Source of the DNA: Gnetum montanum
Taxonomy: Eukaryota > Streptophyta > Gnetopsida > Gnetales > Gnetaceae
Direction of reading: 5' to 3'
DNA: 64,000 bases
Assembly (NCBI GenBank): GCA_015680685.1
Contig: MNCI01023765.1
Location: forward strand, 403,264 to 467,263
Positions 23,061-35,259 of the stretch are shown in pieces; positions within the stretch are counted from its first letter, which is position 1, and each line of letters begins with the position of its first letter. The notes under the pieces were generated by a model that did no database searches, was not told the DNA's origin, and saw only the letters and a program-made list of their open reading frames with translations. A program made the position numbers and the translations under genes.

Positions 23061-26000
23061 ATGTCTTTTAGCCAATCCACAGTCTTGTCTCTTGATTTGG
23101 CAGATAGGGCATCAAGCCAAGATGTGATGATGATCTATGACCTGAAAGACCCTATTATAGCTTAGCGTAAGTAATCGCTCAGGCTAAGGGGACAAAGCTT
23201 GGATTTTGTCATGATAAATGAAGACCACTACAACTTCATTTGTAGCAAAATCCAAGTTGGCCTACTCATCCCAAAAATGGAGGCCAAAGCTAAACATGAG
23301 TATGAGTTAATCCATCAAAATGAAAAAGAGTACATACCCTCCCCCTATGATAAAATACCATTGAATGATACTCATACATACATCCTATCTCAATTGATTG
23401 AGATGGATGAGCAAAGTGAGAAGGCCAGATTAGCAAGTCAACACAAGGAACATGATGAGTTCAAGGCTAAACCTAAACCTGAAAATTTCATAGGAAGCCT
23501 CTAACAATAGTTGGCTTCCTAGACCACCTCATCCACCTTAGTCTCTCTTACCACTTTCGTAGGGTAAGTTCCTCAACCCTATTCTCCTATGTACCCTACC
23601 ATGTTTGGACTAGTACCTATTATAGCAGCACACTAGGCATAATTGGTGTCCTAAATAATGCACCTTTCTTCTTCCATATCTTTTACCACATAGCCTTAGT
23701 ATGCATGGCCATCACTAATGGCCTTCACCACCACTCATCCATTTTGCATGCTAGCAGGCCCCATAGTGGGACCTCAAGTGACCCAAGGGTCACACACATC
23801 ATTTGTACCCTTTGTACCACAAGTACCAACACAAACCTCTTTTTCATTGTTTAGTCCACTTGCAACAATGATAACCCAACCTCTCCCCTCCATTCCATAG
23901 CCCATCACAAGGTCACAAGCTTTTCAACTCATACCTCAATTGTTTGTAAAAATGTCATAGCCCACCAGAATGCTTCATGGCCTAGATCAAACCTTCTAGA
24001 TGATCCAAAACCTTAAGGAGGAGTTTTAGAAGCTCAAGGATTTGACTACCTAGATAGTTAAACTAATGAATTTCTATTAGGATGATCCTATCAATCCTAT
24101 TTTCCTACAAATAACTCTTTTCCTTAGCATCTCCATACCCTAGTTCACCAAGTATAACAGTGAGGGTGATTCCAACACTCCCTTTATTACCTTTTGTTTT
24201 TAGTTTATGTTGTTACAAGCCTAGCTACACACCATAATGCAGATCTTTTCCATGTCTCTTATGGGAAAAGCTTTGGATTGGTACTATGCTTTACCGATAG
24301 GATCTATATCCTTACTTAAGGACTTAATTTTGTAGTTTGTTAAAAAAAGTTTCAAGTATAAGTTGAAACCCAACATGACTCTTGATTAACTAATGAATGT
24401 CAAGCAAGAACTTCTTGAACATGTACAAAAATTCATACAACAATAGATTGTTCTTCTTAATGAGATTTTGGAACCCATAGCTGAGACACATCTTCTTGCC
24501 ATATTCAAGGGGGCAGTTAATGACTTCATTAAGTCCAAGCTCTATTACCTAGACCTATGGATGCTCAATCAAGCCTTTTTCCAAACTAAGAACATAGAAG
24601 ATGCTGCTAAGGCTAGCCATGATCCTACCTACATGGCATATAGAAGTCAACACACTTGGAAGAATAAGGAGAAGGGGAGGCAAAATAATGTAGTTGTGGC
24701 CACTATGGCCAAGGAAACCAAAATTATGCAGGGGTCTAAAATGAACCAACCTAAGGTCCCTACCACCAATAACCAACCATTAACATTTGAGGCCTCTACA
24801 TCAAGTAACACAAGTTCAAACTTTGAGAGAAAAGACTAGTCAAACTATACTAGCCTACCACTAAAACTGTTTGAGCTCCTTGACTAGTTGCTAAAGAGTG
24901 AGAGGATCTAATATAAATAGATGATAAAAAATGCTTGCAAGAGGTATGATCAATTGTGCAAGATTGCAAAGAATCCTACCCTAGCAACCAAGGATGATCC
25001 ACTATTACCTAAGTGCTTTAAACTTAACCATTTTTTCCAGTATCATTAATTGCTAGGTCATGATACCAACTTTTACCAAGCCTTAAAGGATGACCTACAA
25101 AAGATGATAAAAAATGGTGAGCTAGTGCTTGATGCCTTCAATCTAGTTAGGCCACAAAACCAATCCATGTAGGTCTACAAAGACTTGTTGAATGCCAAAA
25201 ACAGCCCTTATACCATAGCGACATTCAACATAAGTAACTCTAGACCTACGCAAGAGCCATTCATGATTCAAGTACCTTCTCGCAACGAAAGGATACTCCA
25301 ACTTTGTCTAGTTTAAGGTTACCTTTTGTTGTAATGATACCATCACCTATGCCTCCCAAGGAATATTTTGTGGTTAGATTTTCCTCCCACCACAACCAAA
25401 ACCATAACTATGACCAAACAACGTCATTTTGTGGTGGCTAACGCAATGACTTCTTCATAGCACAACAACAAGAAATCAACAACTAAATAACGTAAGAAAT
25501 CCATGTTGAACTTCAAAAATAAAGAAAATGAGTAGGCCAAGACATAGAAGGAGGTAGATCCACTGAAGCCCACTCCTATTTCATCCATTCCCATGAGCTC
25601 TAACACTTAGGCTACTTTGACTAGTCAATATAGGAAGAACCACAAGTCACAAGGGAAGGGAAAACAGGCCAAGCCACAACTATTAAAACATGAATTTTGC
25701 ATCCTATGATGCATGAGAAAGTTAATATCAACAAGAATAAGAAGCTAACAACCAATGACAAGGACTTCCTCAATTCAATGGAGGAGGTTAAATAGTCCTT
25801 AAAATAAAAGAACACCTCTTTGAGCCTGTATAACTTGGTAATGACCTTTGTTACTCACCAGGAGGCACTAGTGAAAATGTTGACTTTCATTCCATTCAGT
25901 GAGGACATTCTTGCTAGTGAAGAGCCCATTCATGTAGTGATGGCAGCACCTTCAACAAAGGAAGAAAAGAAGTCAATGACATTAGTGTTTCATGATAGTA

Positions 26001-26690
26001 AGGTCAAGGCCAATCCCACGGATGGAAAGACAACCAAGGCCCCTCTTTTCATAATAATAAGAGTGGGGAAATACAAGGTACATAGGGTACACATGGACAG
26101 TGGGTTGGCCACTAACATTATACCCCATATCATTGTAAAAAATTTGGGCCTATCAAAACATATGCAACATACCTCAACCTTCACTCTCAATCCCTTTAAT
26201 GGATCATGGATTGTAGTTAAAGGCTTAATCTCCTTGGACTTTTTTGTAGGGGAATAATTTGCTGTAACACCCAATTTCTTGATGGTAAAACAGATACCAA
26301 GATTCAATCTCATCCTGGAGAGGCTTTGGCTAGCTCAATTATGAGCTATATCCTTTTCCATCCACCAATAAATTCACTTTCCTTACAAGGAAGGTGAAAT
26401 AATTATCCATGGTAATAGTGCAATCCCCTTGGTAGTTAACAACATTAACATAGAACAAGGGCCTAAAGTGAAGTTCCAGGAGAAAACTCCCACTATTAAT
26501 GATGAATTCTAGAAGCCTGTTAAAGTGGAAGAGGCCAAAACTAACAACAATGGAATCATGGATGCACCATGTGAAGATCTCCCCTTTGACATGGTTAGTG
26601 ATGGAAATAGAGAATACAAAATTATGCAACACAAGCCCTACACCCTTCCTAACCTTTCAAAGATTAGGAAACACTAGCACCATTGATGTA
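23061..26690 (+). pseudogene. gag-pro: Tat copy 2 gag-protease, broken
   Basis: The ATG at 23,061 starts a frame matching copy 1 (phrases LDFVMINEDHYNFI, YIPSPYDKIPL). The longest clean piece is 23,199-23,504. The gag core is at about 24,240-24,600 (ALDWYYALPIGSI, LEPIAETHLLAIFKG). The zinc-binding motif near 25,030-25,080 has lost its cysteines but keeps GHDTN. The protease is the best of the three copies: DSGLATNIIP at about 26,095-26,125 keeps the catalytic DSG, followed by NLILERLWLAQL (normally ILGRPWL) near 26,305. The frame ends near 26,690 with LPNLSKIRKH. Stops and frameshifts occur throughout. Confidence 0.85.
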
Positions 26691-26969
26691 TGTTTCCTAC
26701 TTGCTTGCCCTTATGCCCACAACCATGTAACCTTCCTTTTTCTACTTTCCTAGCTTAGCTTAAGCTTTATTTTCATGCATCACTTTGCATTACTTCATTT
26801 TGCCTCATTTTAACCTTATTTTGCATGTAGCCTATAGCTTATCCTAGTTTATAGTTTATATTTTTGTGCCTAATTTATTTCCAAAACATAAAAAAATACC
26901 ATAAAAATTTTAAAACCTAAAAAATCTAAAAAAAATTGTAAAACATAAAGCTTAAAAAAATTTTATTCT

Positions 26970-27115
26970 TTTAACGCACAACCCGCTAAGGCCTAAAATT
27001 GGGAAAACATGCAATGCTCACTAAGGCCTAAAATTAGCAAAACACACATGACTTTCCATGGCCTAAAGCTAGCAAAACACACATAGCCTACCATGGCCTA
27101 AAATTGACAAAGCTT
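26970..27115 (+). repeat. GGCC-type tandem repeats, copy 2
   Basis: Four diverged units contain AAGGCCTAAAATTAGCAAAAC or ATGGCCTAAAGCTAGC, with 30-40-base spacing, between the 3' ends of gag-pro and the antisense gene. The surrounding stretches at 26,690-26,970 and 27,115-27,540 are AT-rich with no other feature. Confidence 0.65.
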
Positions 27116-27543
27116 TTTATAACCCATTATAGCCAATTACAACCTAGTTTACATTTTAGTTGCCTACTTGATTTACATATTACTTTACCAAATTATTGCA
27201 TTATAACTACATGATTTAACAAATGTATCCTTATAACATGAATGAAAACATAAGACACATAAAATGCATAAAACTAAAAATATCAAAACACATAAATAAA
27301 ACTAAAGTTCTAAAGACAATAATCAAAACATTTGTAACACATGGCCACAATCACATAGTGTGACAAGAGTGTAAACAATGAGTAAAATAAATATAAGTCC
27401 AACAACCATGGCTACATCGTGTAGCAATAACATGAAAAATAATAAATTGTCTCTCAACAACCAATGACTAAGACTAGCCACAATAGCCAATGAAATCATC
27501 TATAAATAATAAAAATAGCCAAATACATAACCAGCAAATGGTA

Positions 27544-30115
27544 CTAAGGTGAAACTGGAGGTGGTAGAGGAACATCTCCAATGTGATCATTACTAGGGCC
27601 ACTAGTATCACCTTGTATTTGTACTAATGATAACAACAAGAACCTAATCAATAATGAACACAATTAAACCATAAACTAACCTAAATTAGAATATAAAAAT
27701 TAATTAAAATAAACAAACTTGGGAGGACTCATGTGCAATAGCTTTTGTAGGAAAGCTTTGAAGACCAACCTCTAGATGGTGGAGGATTTGGTCTTTAGTC
27801 ATGTAGGCCCAATCTACTTCCCCGAGATTAACGCTAGTTAGGAGTTTTCTCTTATTAATATTAGTTCATATTGGTGGCTTCCATGAAAATATGGTAGTAG
27901 TCACCTCTCTAGAGATGGTAGTCACCTAAGGGGTTGGAGAATTAGCAACCACTAGAGAGCCTTCAAATAGCTTGAAGGCATCCTCTACATAGCTCCCCTT
28001 CATGAACAACTCCAACTTGCACTATTCTATGAACTCATCTTGTAATCACATAAGGTAGCTCTCATGTTTGGCCTTATACTTTTATTATGGTCCTTTTTTG
28101 CCTGGACCCACTCAAGGATCCAAGCATAATAATCCCTCCACTCCCTAGCCTTACAAGCCACTAAGTCTAGCTATAGTTTTTGCTTCATGAGGTCCCTGGC
28201 AAGAGCAACCTTGCCATGGATGATGTTCCAATCCTACATCCATTTGATCTCTTTGGTTCATAAGGAGTCCCTCTTAGCCACTTGGGCTTCCACAAACTAA
28301 TTATGATATTTGAGATCTCTAATCTCCTTAGCCTATTTCTTATTTTCCTTCTCTAACACTACAACTCATTCCGATAGGAACTCATTTGAATGTTGGCATT
28401 TCCATGAGGTTCTAGCACATGAGAGTGCACATTTAGTGGCACTTTCATAAAACCTTCATGGAAAATTTTTCACTTTGAGTTGTAGGTTAGGAAGTTCATC
28501 AATTTTAATGACATAGTTGGAATCCCATCCAACCTTTGACATTGGAACCAACACAACCAAAAAAACAAACACATAGAACCAGGTGAACAACAAATAACAA
28601 AATGATCAAAAAACACTTCAAACCACTAAAACCATATAATCATACAACAATATAAAACAAAGATAATGTAGACATGAAACTCATATGAAATAAAAATACA
28701 TAAATTAAAAACAATTAAAGGTAAAATAAACTAAGGTTCTTACCAACATTGGAAGCAATCTGTTGCAATCGATCGATCATGTCTTCGGCCATCTCTTGGA
28801 TGAACTTACCTTTGTTTGGAACCTATACCCATGGTTTCATGTGAAACATAGATGTGGAATAATAGGGTTAATGTTCAAGAGCTACAATATGCATGACCAT
28901 ATTTTAACAATTAAAACTAGGTTCAAACATAAAGCTTCAAAATGCAACATCTAAAACAAAATTCACAAGTATCTGGAAGCTCATCCAAGAGAATAACAGG
29001 AGGTTCACCTAACTATGAATCATCAAATAGAGCATTAAAGGCATACAATGTGGCATTGAATAGTCCCTTTTCCTCATGTTGTTATAGCACATTCTTCTCT
29101 AAGTGCTTCTATTTAGTCTCTACTGCTGCTTCTTGGGCCGCTAGTTCTTGTTGTTTTCCTACAAGAACAAAGAAGATAAAACATAGGAAAACTTAGTATA
29201 TTTCACCTAATGAAAAATAATAACATAATCATATAACATAAAACATAAAAAAATTAAACAAAAATTGCAATAAAGCATACCTAATACCACATGTTGTGCT
29301 TGGCCAAGTTTAACGTTAAGCCTCCTCTTTGAAGATGGCTCCGTGACTTGTGCTTCTTTGTCAACCATAGGCCTCTTCAATTTTGCTCTAGCTACTTAGT
29401 CAGCTTCAATATATAACTCCTTGGACTTTGTATCATTTCCATGGGCAACTTTGGGTTCAACCCCCATGCTGTTAGGAGAAGGACAATGCCTACCACTAAA
29501 GTGCTTAATGGTAATAGATAGCAATTCCCCAACATCCTCTAGTGGGTTCTGAGTCTACATGGTTTAAAAAACATGTTATATCCAAGGCTTAGAGAGTTGG
29601 GATGGATCTTGACTTATCCATTTTCAATTCTTCCTCACCACTAGGAACTCTACGAACCTCCTTAGATATGCCACAAAAAATGCAAAATGCATATGATATA
29701 TTATAGTGAGGTCTTTTTAGAGTTTCAGGATCTCCCCTCGTAGCCTAGAAATCAAGTGAGTAGCCCAATTGAATTGAGCACCTTCAATGAGGACCTTTTT
29801 CATGATCCATATCTATTTAATTCCAATGACCTTCTTTTGTGACAACAGATTTGGGAATGACTAGAACTAGAAAAATGGATACATCTCCTTGCCCTCTATG
29901 ACCACAAACTAGTCTAGAGACAATCCAAAGTGATCATAGCAAGTTTTTAGCCATTATTCCACCTCCTCTTAGTGGTCCAAATTCTTCTTTGGTTTAGCAA
30001 AAACTATCATGTCCTCATGAGAAACATCAAAGAGGTCACTAAAGGTGGATTCATCGATGGCCAAGATGACAAGTACACCATGAGTCCAGTTGTAGTACAT
30101 TGCCCAAAATAGAAG
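27544..30115 (-). pseudogene. Antisense intron-containing gene, copy 2 (5' end deleted)
   Basis: It starts inside exon 3 near 30,115 and ends at a TAG at 27,544-27,546. Exon 3 keeps NLLSQKKVI and ends VKLGQAQHVV before a donor GTATGC near 29,286. The next intron's acceptor TTCTTGTAG is near 29,160 and exon 4 follows (LFNATLYAFNALFDD). Exon 5 ends ASNV at a GTAAG donor near 28,760 and continues in frame as VPMSKVGWDS in exon 6. Exon 6 is rich in Lys and Glu, coil-like, and ends LGEVDWAYMTKDQILHHLE near 27,790. The last exon is acidic and Pro-rich (DVPLPPP). At sites where copies 1 and 3 have stops, this copy reads Gln, His or Arg, which shows that the stops are secondary. Product unknown. Confidence 0.7.
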
Positions 30116-30179
30116 TGGTTGATTTTTTTTTCTAGGAGAGTAAAAGCTTTTTCTATTTTAAATAATTTTTTTTTACTAT

Positions 30180-30360
30180 GGCTTCATGGATTTTTTTAAG
30201 CTTATCATGCTTTTTCTAAATTTGTGCATATTTTAGATATATTTTCCAAATTTAGGCATGCTTTAGATGCTTTTTCTAAACTTATGTGCTTTTTTCCAAA
30301 TTTATGCATATTTTTAGATGCTTTTTTCTAAATGTATGCATAATTTAGACTAAGACATAG
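30180..30360. repeat. AT-rich ~35-base array, copy 3
   Basis: Units containing TTTTTCTAAATTTATGCAT and TTTAGATGC are the reverse complement of the array at 9,680-9,985. About five diverged units. Confidence 0.65.
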
Positions 30361-30399
30361 TTTTGGCCATAATTTTTTTGGTTATAAAAGTTACAAAAT

Positions 30400-30810
30400 A
30401 TGGTATTGGTGCTTTCATGGATTTTCTCAAGCTAATTTAGATAAACACCTAAGAGCTTTTTACATAAGCTAATTTCACCTCTAACTTAGGAAGTTTTCTC
30501 TAAATTTGTAAAGAAATTCCGATTGGTCATAATGCAAGGTTATGTAAGGTTGTGATGAAATTACTTGAATAATTCAAATAAACACCTTACAACTTTTTAC
30601 TGAGGCTAATTTCACCTCTGACTAAATGTTTTGTCTAAATTTGCTAGGTAACTCTAATAGGCCATAACGCTTTTGCTTTGAAAGGTTGTAATAGTGCCTT
30701 TTTATGGAATTTATTAAGCTTATTAGATAAAAAACTTAGATCTTTTTTACAAAGGCTAATTTCACCTCTAACTAGATGCTTTTCTAACCTGTTAAGAAAT
30801 TCTAATTGAT
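30400..30810 (+). repeat. Three ~150-base repeats upstream of the antisense gene, copy 3
   Basis: The marker GCTAATTTCACCTCTAAC or a close variant occurs near 30,467, 30,606 and 30,759, a period of 140-153 bases. Each unit also carries AAACACCTTA, TTTTTAC and TCTAATTGGTCATAA. The last unit leads directly into the conserved start region of the antisense gene. A promoter or untranslated role is inference. Confidence 0.65.
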
Positions 30811-30830
30811 CACAATATTTTTGCTTTGTT

Positions 30831-33800
30831 TTGTGCAAGGTCTTCTTGAGGCCTATTCTCATCATAGTGGAGTTGGTTTGCATTTTGTGCTACATTGGTC
30901 ATCCCAAGATCAATACTCCACCACATGACATGCCTCTTGGAAAGTTCTCATTGTGGTTTCAGCCTAGAGCAAGGAACTTCCTTGCCTACCTCCTCAAGAA
31001 CTTCAGTGTAATGTTGTGATCACACTTGTTCGCAGATGTAGCCAAGGTTGTTGTGGAGACACTATTCGCTTGGGCATCAAGATTGATTACTAGGTATATT
31101 ACTCATAAAGTAATTTCTAAAATCACAAAGGAACCCGTAGATGTCATAAGTTCATGCTACCTATCAGATATTTAGACAATGCTGGAGTATAGTTAGTATA
31201 ATATTGATAATACTTTGATGGTGGCACATAGAGCTCACACACTATTCCAAAACCCTCCTGGCACTGTGTATCATCTATAGGGGTAAACATGGTTATTGTA
31301 ATATTTTTCTATGGTTTTATATGGTCTTGGCTTGACTTTTTTGCCTAACCTCATTAATTTTACTTCTTGTAGGTACAAGGTCAATGAGTAGGGTTTGATT
31401 GTTAATGACCAAATCCTAGCAGTGGCTTAAACTGCTTTGGATGAATTCACCAAGAGACCCCAAATTAGAGCTGCTATGTACCAACATTTAAGAGGGGACT
31501 TTGATGAATACACCACTAGGTTTAAGATGGTATACAAGAAGTGCAAGGATGATAAGATGATGCACAGCTGGTGGGAGATGTTGGTAACATAGATCAAACT
31601 CCTGTAGCTGGAACCTCTACATCACAAAAGAAAGGTAAAGGTGAGCATATAGCTTACAGTATTTTTTTGGCATTAAGTGTTTTATTACTTTTCTTGGTTG
31701 TTGAAAATATTCATATGAATGTTAACCTTTGATTTTTTTTTGTAGGACCTTCTACCTTAGCTGATGTCACTATACCACTTGCACATTCACATCATGAGGA
31801 AACCCTCATCTTGAAGTTTGGTGATGTGACATGAGTGCAAGAGTGTCTAAAGGGATAGGTAATTGAATATGTTCAAGAAAATATCCAACATGTAGGCTTG
31901 CTTGATGTATTTATGGCACTTATTCCTTCCATCCATGCTGTGGAGATGTTGCATGTTATTGACTCCTTCAATGAGGAGCTCAATCACTTTAACACCATCA
32001 TTTGAGGTGTTAACGTGAAAATTAACATAGATGCTAGTCTCTTTCATTACTTTTTTGGGATCCCCACTAATGGATCCAAGGTTCCTACTAGGATCATGAG
32101 GGAATCAAGCCATCATGAGGAAGTTCTAAAGTGGCTTGGTGCCAGCATGGGCCACTTTGAAATTTCAATGGATAGCTTCATGAACCCTAATGTAAAGGAA
32201 TCATATCCTTTGTTTAGGTCTCATGAATTTCCCAAATTACTATCATAGAAGAAGGTAATTGACCTAGCATAGGGGTGGACCTTTAAGAAGGTCTTGATGG
32301 AGTACATCAAATTTGATTAGGCTTCTACTTTGACTACTAGGCTTCAAGAGGAGATTCTTATACTTTGTGTTGACACCTCTATGATAATCCATATGCACTT
32401 TGTAGTTTTTGCAAGTTATCTAAAGAGGATTGTAAAGTTTCTAGTGGTGTGTAGGAATGGGCAATGGGTTTCTCAAGACCCAAGCCAACTTTCTAGGCCT
32501 TGGATAAAACACATTTATCGAATGGTGCCAAACAAAAACCCACCAGAGGATGTGGATGAGACATTATCCATCACCACTAAGAATCTTAATATTAGGTAGT
32601 ACGAGTCTCCTAATAGTACTAATGATAATGAGACTCTCTCATTTTCTAGCAGTGTCCAGGATGCTAGATGATGGCACATGAAGGCCAAAGGGATAGCCAA
32701 AGAGAAACTTAAGAGGCCCATGGAAGAGGCACCCCCAACATCAAATCAGCCTGCCCTAAAGAAGTTAAGTTTAAGCTTAAGCCATCATAGTAGACAATCG
32801 TTAGTATGCTTTTTTGAACTTTGGGTATTTCCTAATTTAAAATTTTATGGCCACTTTATGGTTGCATGTGTTAATTGGTTTTCTATGTGCTATGGTTGTA
32901 GATAAGCATAAGGTTATAGTAGCCCAAGCTAGTGCAGAGGTAGAAAAAAAGCATGCAAAAGAGGCACTTCTAAAGTAACACATGGTTAAAGGACTTTCCA
33001 ATGCAAGCATAGATGATCTAGATGCCTTGTTCGATGAGGTGGTACCAAATACCTCTTCCATTAGCATCCTAAAGAAGGAGGAGGAGGAGGAGGAGGAGCT
33101 AAGTATGCCTATTTCCTTAATATTATTATTATATTTCATTGGTTACATTTGGTTATCATCCTAACCTTTTGATGATTATTATGCTTATAGCAATTCTTGA
33201 GCCACCAATGCAAGCTCCCATCCCTAAGTTTCATGCAAAAAGATGGGTAGAAACTCCAAAAAAAGTGGAGTTCCTACATGGGATGGCTAAGGACATCATT
33301 GATTGACTACATCAGGTTGCACCTAAGATAGGTAAGGATTTTGTTTTATGTGCTTTGGTTGTAGGCTTTATTTGCATTATGTATATTTGAGTTTGTGTCT
33401 TATGGTTGCTTTTTATGCTTTGCATAGTACCTACCACCGATGGAGTGGGACTCCAAAAGGAACATGGAGGTAGACTCTTTGCCTAGAATTCCCTCTAACA
33501 TGTCTAGTGTACCCATGAAGTTATACAACACTACCACTAATTTAGCAATGTCATGCATAAAAGCTTCATGGGAGATAAAGAGGTCCAATGAATCCCTATG
33601 CAAGGAAGTTGTGTCCTTAAGGGAAAAGGTTCAAAGGCAAGAGGATATGATTAGGGATCTCCAAGACCGTAAAGCCTTTATAAAATCCCAAGTGGCTAAC
33701 TCAAGGTAGTTATGGACTAAGGAGATCACATGGGCTTGTTATTGGAATGTCATTAGTAGTATTCCTACAAGATATGGTGGAGCAACATATGCAAATGAAC

Positions 33801-34414
33801 CTCATTTTGCAAAAGGTTGAACACTAGAAGGATCATTGTGCATGGGTCCTACAATGGGGCAAGACACAAAAGGCCCACAAGCGATCGTGGGGCTTACCTG
33901 AAATGGCTTAAAGAAGAGTTAGCTAAACAGCACAAGAGAGAGCTATTCATTCAAGGGATCCAAGCAAAGAGTTATTATCAACTCTTTTAATGCACTCTCA
34001 AGGTGGAGCAATCCCCTACTCTTGATATCACTACCATTGTGGGTGAGACTACTACAGCTGTTGTTACTCATGAGCCTCCTACTTGGACTCCTATAGATAG
34101 ATCCAACATTCTTTTTGGTGTTGACCTTGGGGATTTTGACTAGGTCAACATGATGGAGGACCAAATCCTCCATCATTTGGAGGAAGGCCTTCCCCATATA
34201 CCCTCGGAAGTGATAGAGCTAAACTCTCCATAGGTTTAATCTATTTTATGTTTCAATTTTTGGTTTTCAGTCATGATCTTGGCTATGGTTTACTAACTAG
34301 CTATATGTTGTTACATTTTAGGCCTCAAGAGACATTGGTGGCCCCAATGGTGAGGGTGGGAATGACCCACCACCACCTCCTCCAAATGCTACTCAACAAC
34401 CTCCTTTAATTTAG
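30831..34414 (+). pseudogene. Antisense intron-containing gene, copy 3 (most complete copy), product unknown
   Basis: It runs against the element that carries it. Predicted exons are about 30,831-31,282, 31,373-31,634, 31,746-32,803, 32,902-33,102, 33,191-33,331, 33,428-34,233 and 34,322-34,414. Introns are 88-111 bases, begin GT and end with pyrimidine-rich tracts plus TAG (for example CTTCTTGTAG, TTTTTTTGTAG, TTGCATAG). Exon 4 ends in an acidic run of seven Glu. Exon 6 has a probable coiled coil (SLREKVQRQEDMIRDLQD). The last exon ends in six prolines, QQPPLI and a stop at 34,412. In-frame stops occur (for example a TGA in exon 5 where copy 2 has CGA) and there is a one-base shift at the start of exon 6. 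Total coding length would be near 950-1,000 codons. The true start is not determined and no family is recognised. Confidence 0.75.
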
Positions 34415-34744
34415 CTTGTTGGCTATTTGTTTTTCTCTTTATGTTGATGGCTATGGTTAGCCAAAACTATGTTATGGATGGTTATTCTTTGGCATCATTG
34501 CTAAAACTTATGGTCATGGCTATGTATGTTATGGACATTTAATTTTAAATTTGAATTTTTGGTTTTATTTCTTGGCTAGATGCATCTATGTTGTAAATGT
34601 TGAAAATAACTATGTTGACATTTTTTAGTTATAGAATCGAATGGCTAATTGATGCAATAATAGGCTAAGCAAAGAGTAATAAAAGAGATGTTTGCTATTT
34701 TTAGTCCATTACAGGCACAAGTTATATAGTTTCACTTATGGCTA

Positions 34745-35155
34745 TGTTGCTAGTTTAATGTCTTATTAAACATTAATGCCAATTTAAGGTCATAGTAGAC
34801 CATAATGCTAGTCTTAGGCCTTAGCGGGCCATAATGCCAGTTTTAGGCCTTAGGGGGCCATGGTGCCAATTTTAGGCCTTGGTGGGCCATAATGCCGATT
34901 TTAGGCCTTGGTGGGCCATAATGCCGATTTTAGGCCTTAGTGGGCCATAGTGCTAGTTTTAGGCCTTAGTGCGCCATAATGCTAGTTTTAGGCCTTAGTG
35001 GGCCATAATTTCAATTTTAGGCTTTGACAAGCCATAATGCTAATTTTAGGCCTTGGCGAGCCATAATACAAATTTTAGGCCTTAGCAGGCCATAGTGCTA
35101 GTTTTATGTCTTAGTGGATAGTGGTTTTAGTTTTATGTCTTAGCAAACAGTGGCT
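34745..35155. repeat. 29-base tandem array, about 14 units, copy 3
   Basis: The unit is TGCTAGTTTTAGGCCTTAG plus TGGGCCATAA. Central units are exactly 29 bases apart and nearly identical, while both edges are diverged. GGCC occurs twice per unit in an inverted arrangement. It lies between the stop of the antisense gene (34,414) and the 3' end of gag-pro (35,260). Copies 1 and 2 have only three to four units in the same slot, so the array expanded in copy 3 or contracted in the others. Confidence 0.9.
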
Positions 35156-35259
35156 ACGTGCATAGAATAACAAAGATATAATAAATTGCAAAAGAAAAAA
35201 TAAGGCTATTTAGCTACCATTGCATCTTGTCATAAAGGCATGGAAAGGTTAGGGTAAAC

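Larger units (their letters stand above)
21003..30118 (+). mobile_element. Tat-like LTR retrotransposon, copy 2 (3' half missing)
   Basis: The 5' LTR, primer site, leader, gag-protease, GGCC repeats and most of the antisense gene are present in the same order as in copy 1. Spacer, pol and 3' LTR are absent. It stops at about 30,118 inside exon 3 of the antisense gene, where copy 3 begins in the opposite direction. It is more diverged from copies 1 and 3 than they are from each other. Confidence 0.8.
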
